From RYN-122 sp963761655 (GTDB lineage: Bacteria > Actinomycetota > Actinomycetes > Mycobacteriales > SCTD01): a stretch of 64,000 bases of DNA. Numbering within the stretch: the stretch's first letter is position 1; each line of letters starts with the position of its first letter. The stretch spans positions 1-64,000 of the forward strand of contig CAVXHI010000008.1 of the NCBI GenBank assembly GCA_963761655.1, read 5' to 3'. Shown here in pieces: positions 24,680 through 32,375 of this stretch. Position numbers and translations under genes: made by a program. The notes below the pieces were generated by a model. It did no database searches. It was not told the DNA's origin and saw only the letters and a list, made by a program, of their open reading frames with translations.

Positions 24680-25870
24680 ATGACGCTTCCGCCGCTGGTC
24701 GAGCCGGCTCCCGAGCTCAGTCGCCAGGAGGTGATGCGCTACAGCCGTCACCTGATCATCCCGGACGTCGCGATGGACGGTCAGAAGCGCCTGAAGAACG
24801 CGCGCGTCCTCGCCGTCGGCGCGGGCGGGCTCGGCTCCCCGACGCTGATGTACCTGGCCGCGGCCGGCGTCGGGACCCTCGGCATCGTCGACTTCGACGT
24901 CGTCGACGAGAGCAACCTGCAGCGCCAGGTGATCCACGGCCAGAGCGACATCGACCGGCCGAAGGCCCAGAGCGCCCGGGACTCCGTCAAGGAGATCAAC
25001 CCGCTCATCGACGTCGTGCTGCACGAGGAGCGCCTCGACAGCACCAACGTCATGGAGATCTTCGCGCAGTACGACCTCATCGTCGACGGCACCGACAACT
25101 TCGCGACCCGCTACATGGTCAACGACGCCGCCTTCTTCCTCGGCAAGCCCTACGTCTGGGGCTCGATCTACCGCTTCGACGGGCAGGCGAGCGTGTTCTG
25201 GCCGACCGCTCCCGGCGGCGAGGCGCCCTGCTACCGGTGCCTCTACCCGGAGCCCCCGCCCCCCGGCATGGTCCCGTCCTGCGCCGAGGGCGGCGTCCTC
25301 GGCATCCTGTGCGCCTCGATCGGGTCGATCCAGACCACCGAGGCCGTCAAGCTGCTCATGGGCATCGGCGAGCCGCTGGTCGGCAGCCTCATGGTCTACG
25401 ACGCCCTCGACATGGAGTACCGCAAGATCCGCGTCCGCAAGGACCCGGAGTGCCCGCTCTGCGGCAAGAACCCGACCATCACGGGCCTCATCGACTACGA
25501 GGCCTTCTGCGGCGTCGTGTCGGACGAGGCGCAGCAGGCGGCGCAGGGCAGCACCATCCTGGCCACCGAGCTCAAGGCCAAGATGGACGCGGGCGAGGAC
25601 TTCTTCCTCGTCGACGTCCGGGAGCCGGCCGAGTACGAGATCGTCCAGATCCCGGGCTCCACGCTGATCCCCAAGGGCGACATCCTCAACGGCTCGGCGC
25701 TCGCGTCGCTGCCGCAGGACAAGGAGATCGTCCTCTACTGCAAGAGCGGCGTCCGGTCGGCCGAGTCGCTCGCGGCGCTCAAGGCCGCGGGCCTCGGCAA
25801 CAGCGTCCACGTCCAGGGCGGCGTCCTGGCCTGGGCCGCGCAGGTCGACCCCAGCCTGCCGACGTACTAG
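24680..25870 (+). CDS. moeZ: MoeZ adenylyltransferase/sulfurtransferase
   Basis: A 396-residue two-domain protein. The N-terminal ThiF/MoeB domain has the nucleotide loop G-A-G-G-L-G-S near residue 45, R-Y-S-R-H near 17, and two C-x2-C pairs (C-Y-R-C and C-P-L-C) for zinc. The C-terminal rhodanese domain (about 290-396) ends in the active-site loop C-K-S-G-V-R-S. In actinomycetes MoeZ activates sulfur-carrier proteins (MoaD-like, CysO, ThiS-like) for molybdopterin, cysteine and thioamide or thiolactone biosynthesis. The ATG at 24680 follows AGGAG. Confidence 0.95.
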   Translation: MTLPPLVEPAPELSRQEVMRYSRHLIIPDVAMDGQKRLKNARVLAVGAGGLGSPTLMYLAAAGVGTLGIVDFDVVDESNLQRQVIHGQSDIDRPKAQSARDSVKEINPLIDVVLHEERLDSTNVMEIFAQYDLIVDGTDNFATRYMVNDAAFFLGKPYVWGSIYRFDGQASVFWPTAPGGEAPCYRCLYPEPPPPGMVPSCAEGGVLGILCASIGSIQTTEAVKLLMGIGEPLVGSLMVYDALDMEYRKIRVRKDPECPLCGKNPTITGLIDYEAFCGVVSDEAQQAAQGSTILATELKAKMDAGEDFFLVDVREPAEYEIVQIPGSTLIPKGDILNGSALASLPQDKEIVLYCKSGVRSAESLAALKAAGLGNSVHVQGGVLAWAAQVDPSLPTY

Positions 25871-25880
25871 CCGCAGCCGG

Positions 25881-25913
25881 CGCGGTCTGGGGGCTCGACG
25901 CCCTCAGACCGCG
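25881..25913. terminator. Bidirectional terminator overlapping the KaiC-like stop
   Basis: A 14-bp stem with one G-T pair (25881-25894 with 25900-25913) around a five-base loop. It lies immediately after moeZ and its right arm includes the last codons and stop of the convergent KaiC-like gene at 25904-25906. It can stop transcription from both sides. Confidence 0.75.
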
Positions 25914-27421
25914 AGGCCGCTGCCGAGGATGCCCCGCACCTGCGTGAAGGGCTCCCCGACCTCCATCGTCCCCGGTCCGATCCGCAGCTCGCGGATCTCC
26001 TGCGTGTGGGTGCTGCCGCGCATCTTCACCACGAGGATGCCGCGGCGCAGCACGCTGTCGACCTCGACGTAGCGCAGGACCACGATCGCGTCGATGAGCC
26101 CCGACATGTGGTTGGCGGTCACCGAAGCGCCGCCGACCAGCGACGACGACGACGCCGTGAGCAGCGACGCCAGACCGATCTGCTTCACGAACGACGTCAG
26201 GCCGATGACGAACTGGCGGTAGCTGGTCTCCGAGCCGAGGCGCTCCAGGGCGGACAGGCTGTCGACGACCAGGCGCGAGGGCCGGTGCCGCTCCACCAGG
26301 GAGCGGATCTCGACCAGGTGGTCGTCGAGGCCGGCGACCTCCGGGTAGACCGACACGACGTGCAGCAGGCCCTGCTCGGCGTAGGCCGCGAAGTCGTGCC
26401 CCCAGGTCGCGCCGTTGGCGTAGACCTGCTCGCGGGTCTCCTCGTAGGCCATCAGCAGCACCGACTCGCCCTTGCTGAGCGCGTCACCGACGAACTGCGT
26501 GGACAGCAGGGTCTTCCCGGTGCCGGTGGGACCGTTCAGCAGGGTGCTGGCACCGCGGAAGAAGCCGCCGTGCAGCATCTCGTCGACGCCGGCGTTGCCG
26601 CTGGACGCACGCTCGGAGAAGTCGCTCTGCGCCTGCACCCGCTCCCCGACGGGCAGCACCACGAGCCCCTTGCCGGGGACGACGGTGAACGGGACGTCGC
26701 CCTTGTGGTGCATCGCCCCGCGCATCTTGAGCACCTCGACGGTGCGGCGGCGGAACTGGCCCTCGCGGACGTTGCGCAGCAGCACGACGTTGTCCGCGAC
26801 GAACTCCTCGACGCCGTACCGCGACAGCGCCCCGCCGGGGTCGCCGGGGGTCTCGACGGTGAGGACGACGGTGAGGCCCAGGGCGCGCATGCTGCTGATC
26901 AGCCGGCGCAGCGCCTGCCGGGCCGCGACGGCGTCGGGCTGCAGCGCCAGGACGGCGTTCAGGCTGTCCAGCACCAGCCGCTGGGCGCCGGTCGCGTCGA
27001 CGGCGTGGCCGATCTGCGCGGCGAGGGTGTCGAGGTCGTAGGGCGCGACGCCGTCCGAGGTCGTGAGGGGGGACGCGTCGACGAAGCGCCAGTCGGCCGA
27101 CTCCTCCCACGCCGCGACGTCGAAGCCGAGCGTCGCGAGGTTGGCCCGCAGGTCCGCGGCCGGCTCCTCGAGGGAGACGAAGACGCCGGGCTCGCCGCGG
27201 CGCACGCCCTCGGCGAGGAACTGCCCGGCGAACACGCTCTTGGCGCTGCCGGCCTGCCCGGCGACCACCGTGGCGCGCCGCGCGGGCAGCCCGCCCATCG
27301 CGACCTGGTCGAAGCCGGGGATGCCGGTCGGGGTCTTCGGCACGGACGCGCCCTGCTCGTGACCGTCCGTGCCCAGGTGCAGCAGCCCCTGCCGGGGCGC
27401 CGTCGAGCTGTCGTCGCTCAT
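25904..27421 (-). CDS. KaiC-like double RecA-fold ATPase
   Basis: A 505-residue protein with two KaiC-type RecA domains. CI (about 1-255) has Walker A as G55-Q-A-G-S-A-K-S62, which lacks the usual Gly before Lys, and a catalytic E-E pair at 85-86. CII (about 265-505) has a full Walker A (G297-P-T-G-T-G-K-T304) and E-E at 327-328. Aligned by eye with cyanobacterial KaiC, Ser440 matches the S431 phosphosite and Thr435 matches T426, whereas T432 is replaced by Gly441. The gene overlaps the RsbW-like gene upstream (ATGA). KaiA and KaiB are not in the window. A signalling ATPase role is likelier than a clock. Confidence 0.88.
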   Translation of the reverse strand: MSDDSSTAPRQGLLHLGTDGHEQGASVPKTPTGIPGFDQVAMGGLPARRATVVAGQAGSAKSVFAGQFLAEGVRRGEPGVFVSLEEPAADLRANLATLGFDVAAWEESADWRFVDASPLTTSDGVAPYDLDTLAAQIGHAVDATGAQRLVLDSLNAVLALQPDAVAARQALRRLISSMRALGLTVVLTVETPGDPGGALSRYGVEEFVADNVVLLRNVREGQFRRRTVEVLKMRGAMHHKGDVPFTVVPGKGLVVLPVGERVQAQSDFSERASSGNAGVDEMLHGGFFRGASTLLNGPTGTGKTLLSTQFVGDALSKGESVLLMAYEETREQVYANGATWGHDFAAYAEQGLLHVVSVYPEVAGLDDHLVEIRSLVERHRPSRLVVDSLSALERLGSETSYRQFVIGLTSFVKQIGLASLLTASSSSLVGGASVTANHMSGLIDAIVVLRYVEVDSVLRRGILVVKMRGSTHTQEIRELRIGPGTMEVGEPFTQVRGILGSGLAV

Positions 27422-27885
27422 GCCCGGGGCTCCCTGCGGACGGCCGTGTCGTCCCCGACCTCGGGCGAGACCCCCCGCGGGACGCGGAACCAGGCGGTCT
27501 TGCCGTCGTCGGGGTGGTTCACGAGGTCGCTGGCCTCGGCCAGGGCGGAGACCAGTCCGAGGCCCCAGCCGCCCTCACGACCGTCGTAGGGGCGCTGCTG
27601 GGGCAGGGCCAGGTCGAGGTCGTGCACGGTGACGAGGACCGAGTGCTCGGCGACGGTGATGCCGACCTCGAGCGGGGTCCGGGCGTGCAGCACGGCGTTG
27701 GTGACGAGCTCGCTGGTCAGCAGCAGGAGGGCGTCGCGCGTGTCGTCGGGCAGCGGCGGGGCGTGCTCGGCGACGAAGTGCCGGGCCTCGCGGACCACGC
27801 GCGGCAGCGGGTCCAGGTGCAGGTGGTGCATCTCCTGCACGACGTCACCCGCGAGGGCGTCCTCGAGCACGCGCTGGCAGCTCAC
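27418..27885 (-). CDS. RsbW-like ATP-binding serine kinase (HATPase)
   Basis: A 155-residue protein of the anti-sigma factor kinase type. The N box is T-S-E-L-V-T-N-A-V-L-H-A near residues 57-68 and the G-x-G-L box is G-G-W-G-L-G-L-V near 103-110. Proteins of this class phosphorylate anti-anti-sigma partners or bind sigma factors. It is translationally coupled to the KaiC-like ATPase by an ATGA overlap, which suggests a joint signalling output. A GTG at 27885 was used; a later GTG at V-Q-E-M-H is possible. Confidence 0.85.
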   Translation of the reverse strand: MSCQRVLEDALAGDVVQEMHHLHLDPLPRVVREARHFVAEHAPPLPDDTRDALLLLTSELVTNAVLHARTPLEVGITVAEHSVLVTVHDLDLALPQQRPYDGREGGWGLGLVSALAEASDLVNHPDDGKTAWFRVPRGVSPEVGDDTAVRREPRA

Positions 27886-27952
27886 GGTCCCCCTCTGCAG
27901 TCGACGTGCACGAGGGCCCTGTTCCCCGCCCCGCTGCCGTCACACTGCGGGT

Positions 27953-28303
27953 GTGCCCGCGCCTGCCAGCCTCTCCGCCGGACTCGGGACCCGTCCGGGG
28001 GCGACCGGTCCGCCCACGGCGTACGCGCAGCTGGTGCTCGACGCCGTCGACACCGTCCCCGCCGGCCGGGTGCTGACCTACGGCGACGTCGCCGAGCTCA
28101 CCGGTCGCGGCACCGGCCGCACCGTGGGCACGGTGCTGAGCAAGCACGGGCGCGAGGTGCCCTGGTGGCGCGTGGTGCAGGCGTCCGGGCGGCCGGCCGA
28201 GCCGCACCTGCAGGAGGCCCTGCGCCTGCTGGCCGAGGAGGGCTGCCCGCTGTCGGGCGACAGCGTCGACCTGGCCCGGGCCCGCTGGGACGGGCGTCCC
28301 TAG
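27953..28303 (+). CDS. Alkyltransferase-like protein (MGMT fold)
   Basis: A 116-residue protein of the MGMT DNA-binding domain family. The winged helix reads V-P-A-G-R-V-L-T-Y-G-D-V-A near residues 34-46, and R-T-V-G-T-V-L follows. Where true methyltransferases have P-C-H-R-V, this has P-W-W-R-V, so the alkyl-acceptor Cys is missing. Such alkyltransferase-like proteins flag O6-alkylguanine for nucleotide excision repair. It lies in the same position next to adnAB as in mycobacteria. Its stop codon overlaps that of the convergent next gene (CTAG). Confidence 0.85.
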   Translation: MPAPASLSAGLGTRPGATGPPTAYAQLVLDAVDTVPAGRVLTYGDVAELTGRGTGRTVGTVLSKHGREVPWWRVVQASGRPAEPHLQEALRLLAEEGCPLSGDSVDLARARWDGRP

Positions 28304-29160
28304 GCCTGCCACCCCTCGCGGGCGCTCGGGTGCGCCGGCGCCCACCCGGTCGCGTCCCGGAAGCGCCGGTTGCTGACCCGGTGCGACCGCGTCAGGGCCC
28401 GCGCCGTCTCCCCCCGGGCCGCCCAGGCCGGCAGGGCGCGCAGCCGGCGCAGCCCGAACGCCTCCCGCTGGGCCTCCACCGTCTCCTTGCGGGTCAGGGG
28501 CACGTCGTCCCCGACGTCGTAGGTGCCGGGGGCGACGTCGAGGGCGGCCAGGACCGCGGCGGCGGCGTCGTCGTGGTGCAGGGCGCAGGAGTACGCGTCG
28601 GGCGGGCCGAGGACCGGGGTGCGGCCCAGGCGGCGGGCGAGCCGGACGACCTCCGCCGACGACGACGGCCCGTACAGCAGCCCGAACCGCAGCACGACGC
28701 CCTCCCCGGTGAACCCGGCGACGTGCCGCTCGGCGGCGACGGCGGACGCCAGGTGCTCCCCGGGCTCGAGCGGCCAGTCCTCGTCGATCCAGGCGTCGCC
28801 GCCGTCGGCGTGCAGGAAGGCCACGCTGTCGCGCACGACCCGCCGCGCTCCCGCCCGGGTCGCCGCCGCGACGACAGCGGCCGTTCCCTGGTCGCGGAGC
28901 CGGTCGTGGTCGCGCCAGGCCCGACGGCTGCCGGCGCGCAGCAGCGGCGGCACGGACGTCGTCAGGTCGACGACGACCTCCGCCCCGCCGACGTCGAGCC
29001 GGCCGCCGGTCCACGGCACCGGCCGGGCCCCGAGGCCGGCCACCAGCCGGGCCCGCTCCGGCGTCCGGGCGACCACCCGGACGTCGTGCCCCGCGGACAC
29101 CAGCAGGGGCAGGAGCGGTCGCCCGACGACGCCGGTCCCGCCCGTCACGAGGATCTCCAC
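28300..29160 (-). CDS. NAD(P)-dependent epimerase-like Rossmann protein
   Basis: A 286-residue atypical short-chain dehydrogenase. It starts I-L-V-T-G-G-T-G-V-V-G, the nucleotide-binding loop, and has V-V-D-L-T-T-S-V, L-R-F-G-L-L-Y-G-P at about 158-166, and H-H-D-D-A-A in the C-terminal half. No clear YxxxK catalytic pair was seen, so it may act as a reductase or just bind NADP. The ATG is at 29160, divergent from adnA with 38 bp between. Confidence 0.8.
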   Translation of the reverse strand: MEILVTGGTGVVGRPLLPLLVSAGHDVRVVARTPERARLVAGLGARPVPWTGGRLDVGGAEVVVDLTTSVPPLLRAGSRRAWRDHDRLRDQGTAAVVAAATRAGARRVVRDSVAFLHADGGDAWIDEDWPLEPGEHLASAVAAERHVAGFTGEGVVLRFGLLYGPSSSAEVVRLARRLGRTPVLGPPDAYSCALHHDDAAAAVLAALDVAPGTYDVGDDVPLTRKETVEAQREAFGLRRLRALPAWAARGETARALTRSHRVSNRRFRDATGWAPAHPSAREGWQA

Positions 29161-29198
29161 GGGGGCATCCTGTCGGACCCGGGTGGTGGACTGCTCCT

Positions 29199-32100
29199 GT
29201 GACCGAGACGCCCGCCCCGACGCTGCGCCGACGGGCGCCCGCGGCCCGGCGCGCGCCCGTGCTGGACGCCGCCCAGCAGCGCGTCGTCGACCACCCGGGC
29301 GGCCCGCTGCTGGTGCTCGCCGGGCCGGGCACGGGCAAGACGACGACCCTCGTCGAGGCCGTCGTCGACCGGGTGCAGCGGCGCGGTCTGGCCCCCGAGC
29401 AGGTCCTCGTCCTGACCTTCAGCCGGGCCGCCGCGCAGGAGCTGCGTGCCCGCACGAGCAGCCGGCTGGGGCGCACCACTCGCGGCCCCGTCGCCATGAC
29501 CTTCCACGGGTACGCCTACGCGCTGCTCCGCCGCGAGCTGTCCCGGCCCGACGGTCCGGCCCTGCGCCTGCTGTCCGGCCCGGAGCACGACCTCGAGGTC
29601 GGCCGGCTGCTGGCCGGGGAGGTCGAGGACGGTGCCCGGCGCTGGCCGGAGTCGCTGCGCCCGGCCCTGGGGCTGCGCGGGTTCCGGGCCGAGCTCCGCG
29701 ACCTGCTGCTGCGGGCCCAGGAGCGGGGGGTCGGCCCCGGGCTGCTCGCCCGGCTCGGGCAGGAGCGCGGACGCCCCGAGTGGGTCGCGGCCGCCGGGTT
29801 CCTCGAGGACTACGACGCCCGCTTCGACCTCGACCCGAGCGCCGAGGTCCTCGACTACGCCGGCCTCGTGCGGTCCGCCGCCGCGCTGCTCGAGGGGGAC
29901 CCGGCGCTGCGCGAGGCCGAGCGGCGCGACCGCGCGGTCGTGCTGGTCGACGAGTTCCAGGACACCGACCCCGCCCAGGTCCGGCTGCTGCAGGCCCTGT
30001 CCGGCGACGGCCGCGACCTCATCGCCGTCGGGGACCCCGACCAGTCGATCTACGCCTTCCGCGGGGCCGACGTCCGCGGCATCCTCGGGTTCGGCGCCTC
30101 GTTCCCCCAGGCCGACGGCAGCCCCCCTCCCGTGGTGGAGCTGCGGACCTGCCGCCGCTCCGGGACGGACCTGCTGGCCGCCTCCCGCGCGGTCGCCTCC
30201 CGCCTGCCCGCGGGTCCGCTCGGGCCGGCCTTCCGAGCGCTCGTGCCGGACCCCGCGGTGGTCGCCGGGCCGGGTCGCGTCGAGGTCCGCCTGGCCACCT
30301 CGCCCACCGCCGAGGCCGCCCTGGTCGCCGACGTCCTGCGCCGGGCGCACCTGCACGACGGCGTCCCGTGGTCGGACATGGCCGTGCTGCTGCGCTCCAC
30401 CCCGCGCTCCCTGGCGACGCTCCGCCGCGGGCTGCTCGCCGCCGGCGTCCCGGTGGGGGTGCCCGCCGCCGACCTCCCGCTCGCCGAGGAGCCCGTCGTC
30501 CAGGCTCTGCTCGACCTGCTGCTGGTCGCGCTCCGCCCCGACGGCGTCGACGAGCCGGCCGCCCTCGCCCTGCTCACCGGTCCGCTCGTGCGGGCCGACG
30601 CCCTCGCGGTCCGCCGGCTGCGCCGGGCGCTGCGGGCGGCCGACCTCGCCGACGGCGGGCGGACGCCCTCGGACGCCCTGCTCGTCGAGGCCGTGCGCGA
30701 CCCCCGGGTCGGTCTGCTGCTGCCGGCCCCCGTCCGCCGGCCGCTCGAGACCGTCGACCGCCTGGTCCGCGCGGTCCGGGAGGCCTGTTCCGGGCCGTCC
30801 GGCGGCGGGACGGCCGAGGACGCCCTGTGGGCGGCGTGGGAGGCCGCCCGGCTCGAGCGGCGCCTGGTCGACGACAGCCTCGCCGGAGGGTCGCGCGGGG
30901 CGGTCGCCGACCGCGCGCTCGACACCGTGATCGCCCTGTTCGACGCCGCCGGCCGCTACGTCGACCGGCTGCCGCACATGGGGGTCCTCGACTTCCTCGA
31001 CGACGTCGCGGCGCAGGAGGTCCCCGGGGACACGCTCGGCCCCCGCACGCCCGAGGGGGACGCCGTCAGGGTGCTCACCGCCCACGCGAGCAAGGGCCTC
31101 GAGTGGCCCCTGGTGGTCGTGGCCGGCGTGCAGGAGGGGGTCTGGCCCGACCTCCGGCTGCGCGGCTCGCTGCTCGGCACCGAGGACCTCGCCGACGCCG
31201 CCGCGGGCGTGCCCGTCCTGCCCGAGGACCGCCGCGCCGGGCTGCTCGCCGAGGAGCGCCGGCTGTTCTACGTCGCGGTCACCCGGGCGCGGGAGCGCCT
31301 GGTCGTCACCGCCGTGGCGGGCGGCGAGAGCGGGGAGGACCGGCCCAGCCGGTTCCTGTCCGAGCTCGGGGTCGAGGTGCCCGAGGCCGCGGTCCCCGTC
31401 GGCCGGCCGCTCACCGGCTCCGGGCTGCTCGCCGAGCTCCGCACCGTGGCCGCGACCAGCCCCGACCCTGCGCTGCGCGAGGCCGCCTGCCGCCGCCTCG
31501 CCCTGCTGGCCGCCGGCGGGGACGCCGTCCCCCCGGTCGCCCTCGCGGACCCCTCCCGGTGGTGGGGCCTCGCCCCCCTGTCCGACGACGGCCCGCTCGT
31601 GCGCCACGACGAGCAGGTCCGGGTGTCGCCCAGCAAGGTCGAGGCCTTCGACACCTGCTCCCTGCGGTGGTTCCTCGAGAGCGCCGTCGGCGTCGCCGGC
31701 ACGACCGGGCCCTCCCAGGTGCTCGGCAGCCTGGTCCACGCCCTGGCCGAGCTCGCCAGCGGGCCGCTCGCCCTCGACCTGCCCGCCCTCGAGGAGCGGC
31801 TCGACGCCGTCCTGCCCGAGCTCGACCTCGGTGCCCCCTGGGCGGTCGTGGTGCGGCGGCGCGAGGCCGTGGAGCAGCTCGGGAGGTTCGTGCAGTGGGC
31901 GGCCGCGAACCCGCGCGTGCTCGTGGGCGTCGAGCTGGCCGTCCAGGTGCCGCTGGGGGAGCGGGCCGTGCTGGCCGGGCGGGTCGACCGGCTCGAGCGC
32001 GACGAGCAGGGCCGGGCGGTCGTGGTCGACCTCAAGACCGGGTCGAGCAAGCCGGGTCCGAGCGAGCTCGCCCGGCACCCGCAGCTCGGGGTCTACCAGC

Positions 32101-32375
32101 TCGCCGCCGAGCTCGGGGCGTTCGCGGAGCAGGGCCTGGACGCGCCCGGCGGGGCCTCGCTCCTCCAGCTCAAGACGGGCAAGAAGGCCGCGGAGCAGGT
32201 CCAGCAGCCGCTGGCCGACGACGACGACCCCGGCTGGGCACGCGAGCTGGTCGAGCGCGTCGTCGAGGGCATGAGCGGCGCGGCGTTCCCCGCCTCGGTG
32301 AACGACCACTGCCGCACGTGCAAGGTCAGGAGCACCTGCCCGGCGTTCCCCGAGGGCCAGGGGGTGCTGCGGTGA
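29199..32375 (+). CDS. adnA: AdnA, helicase-nuclease subunit
   Basis: A 1058-residue SF1A (UvrD-like) helicase with a C-terminal RecB-type nuclease. Motor motifs: G-P-G-T-G-K-T-T near 46-53, L-V-D-E-F-Q-D-T near 250, G-D-P-D-Q-S-I-Y-A-F-R near 276, and Y-V-A-V-T-R-A-R near 690. Nuclease motifs near the C-terminus: G-R-V-D-R-L and V-V-D-L-K-T-G. A Cys near F-D-T-C-S-L-R plus C-R-T-C-x5-C form a likely iron-sulfur staple. With AdnB it resects double-strand breaks in place of RecBCD. The GTG at 29199 was taken. It overlaps adnB by four bases. Confidence 0.93.
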   Translation: MTETPAPTLRRRAPAARRAPVLDAAQQRVVDHPGGPLLVLAGPGTGKTTTLVEAVVDRVQRRGLAPEQVLVLTFSRAAAQELRARTSSRLGRTTRGPVAMTFHGYAYALLRRELSRPDGPALRLLSGPEHDLEVGRLLAGEVEDGARRWPESLRPALGLRGFRAELRDLLLRAQERGVGPGLLARLGQERGRPEWVAAAGFLEDYDARFDLDPSAEVLDYAGLVRSAAALLEGDPALREAERRDRAVVLVDEFQDTDPAQVRLLQALSGDGRDLIAVGDPDQSIYAFRGADVRGILGFGASFPQADGSPPPVVELRTCRRSGTDLLAASRAVASRLPAGPLGPAFRALVPDPAVVAGPGRVEVRLATSPTAEAALVADVLRRAHLHDGVPWSDMAVLLRSTPRSLATLRRGLLAAGVPVGVPAADLPLAEEPVVQALLDLLLVALRPDGVDEPAALALLTGPLVRADALAVRRLRRALRAADLADGGRTPSDALLVEAVRDPRVGLLLPAPVRRPLETVDRLVRAVREACSGPSGGGTAEDALWAAWEAARLERRLVDDSLAGGSRGAVADRALDTVIALFDAAGRYVDRLPHMGVLDFLDDVAAQEVPGDTLGPRTPEGDAVRVLTAHASKGLEWPLVVVAGVQEGVWPDLRLRGSLLGTEDLADAAAGVPVLPEDRRAGLLAEERRLFYVAVTRARERLVVTAVAGGESGEDRPSRFLSELGVEVPEAAVPVGRPLTGSGLLAELRTVAATSPDPALREAACRRLALLAAGGDAVPPVALADPSRWWGLAPLSDDGPLVRHDEQVRVSPSKVEAFDTCSLRWFLESAVGVAGTTGPSQVLGSLVHALAELASGPLALDLPALEERLDAVLPELDLGAPWAVVVRRREAVEQLGRFVQWAAANPRVLVGVELAVQVPLGERAVLAGRVDRLERDEQGRAVVVDLKTGSSKPGPSELARHPQLGVYQLAAELGAFAEQGLDAPGGASLLQLKTGKKAAEQVQQPLADDDDPGWARELVERVVEGMSGAAFPASVNDHCRTCKVRSTCPAFPEGQGVLR

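Noticed and set aside
28523..32371. Very long plus-strand open frame running from upstream of adnA into adnB
   Set aside because: The first 3.8 kb is Arg/Pro/Ala-rich and lies out of frame over adnA. Only the part from 32372 is a real gene (adnB).
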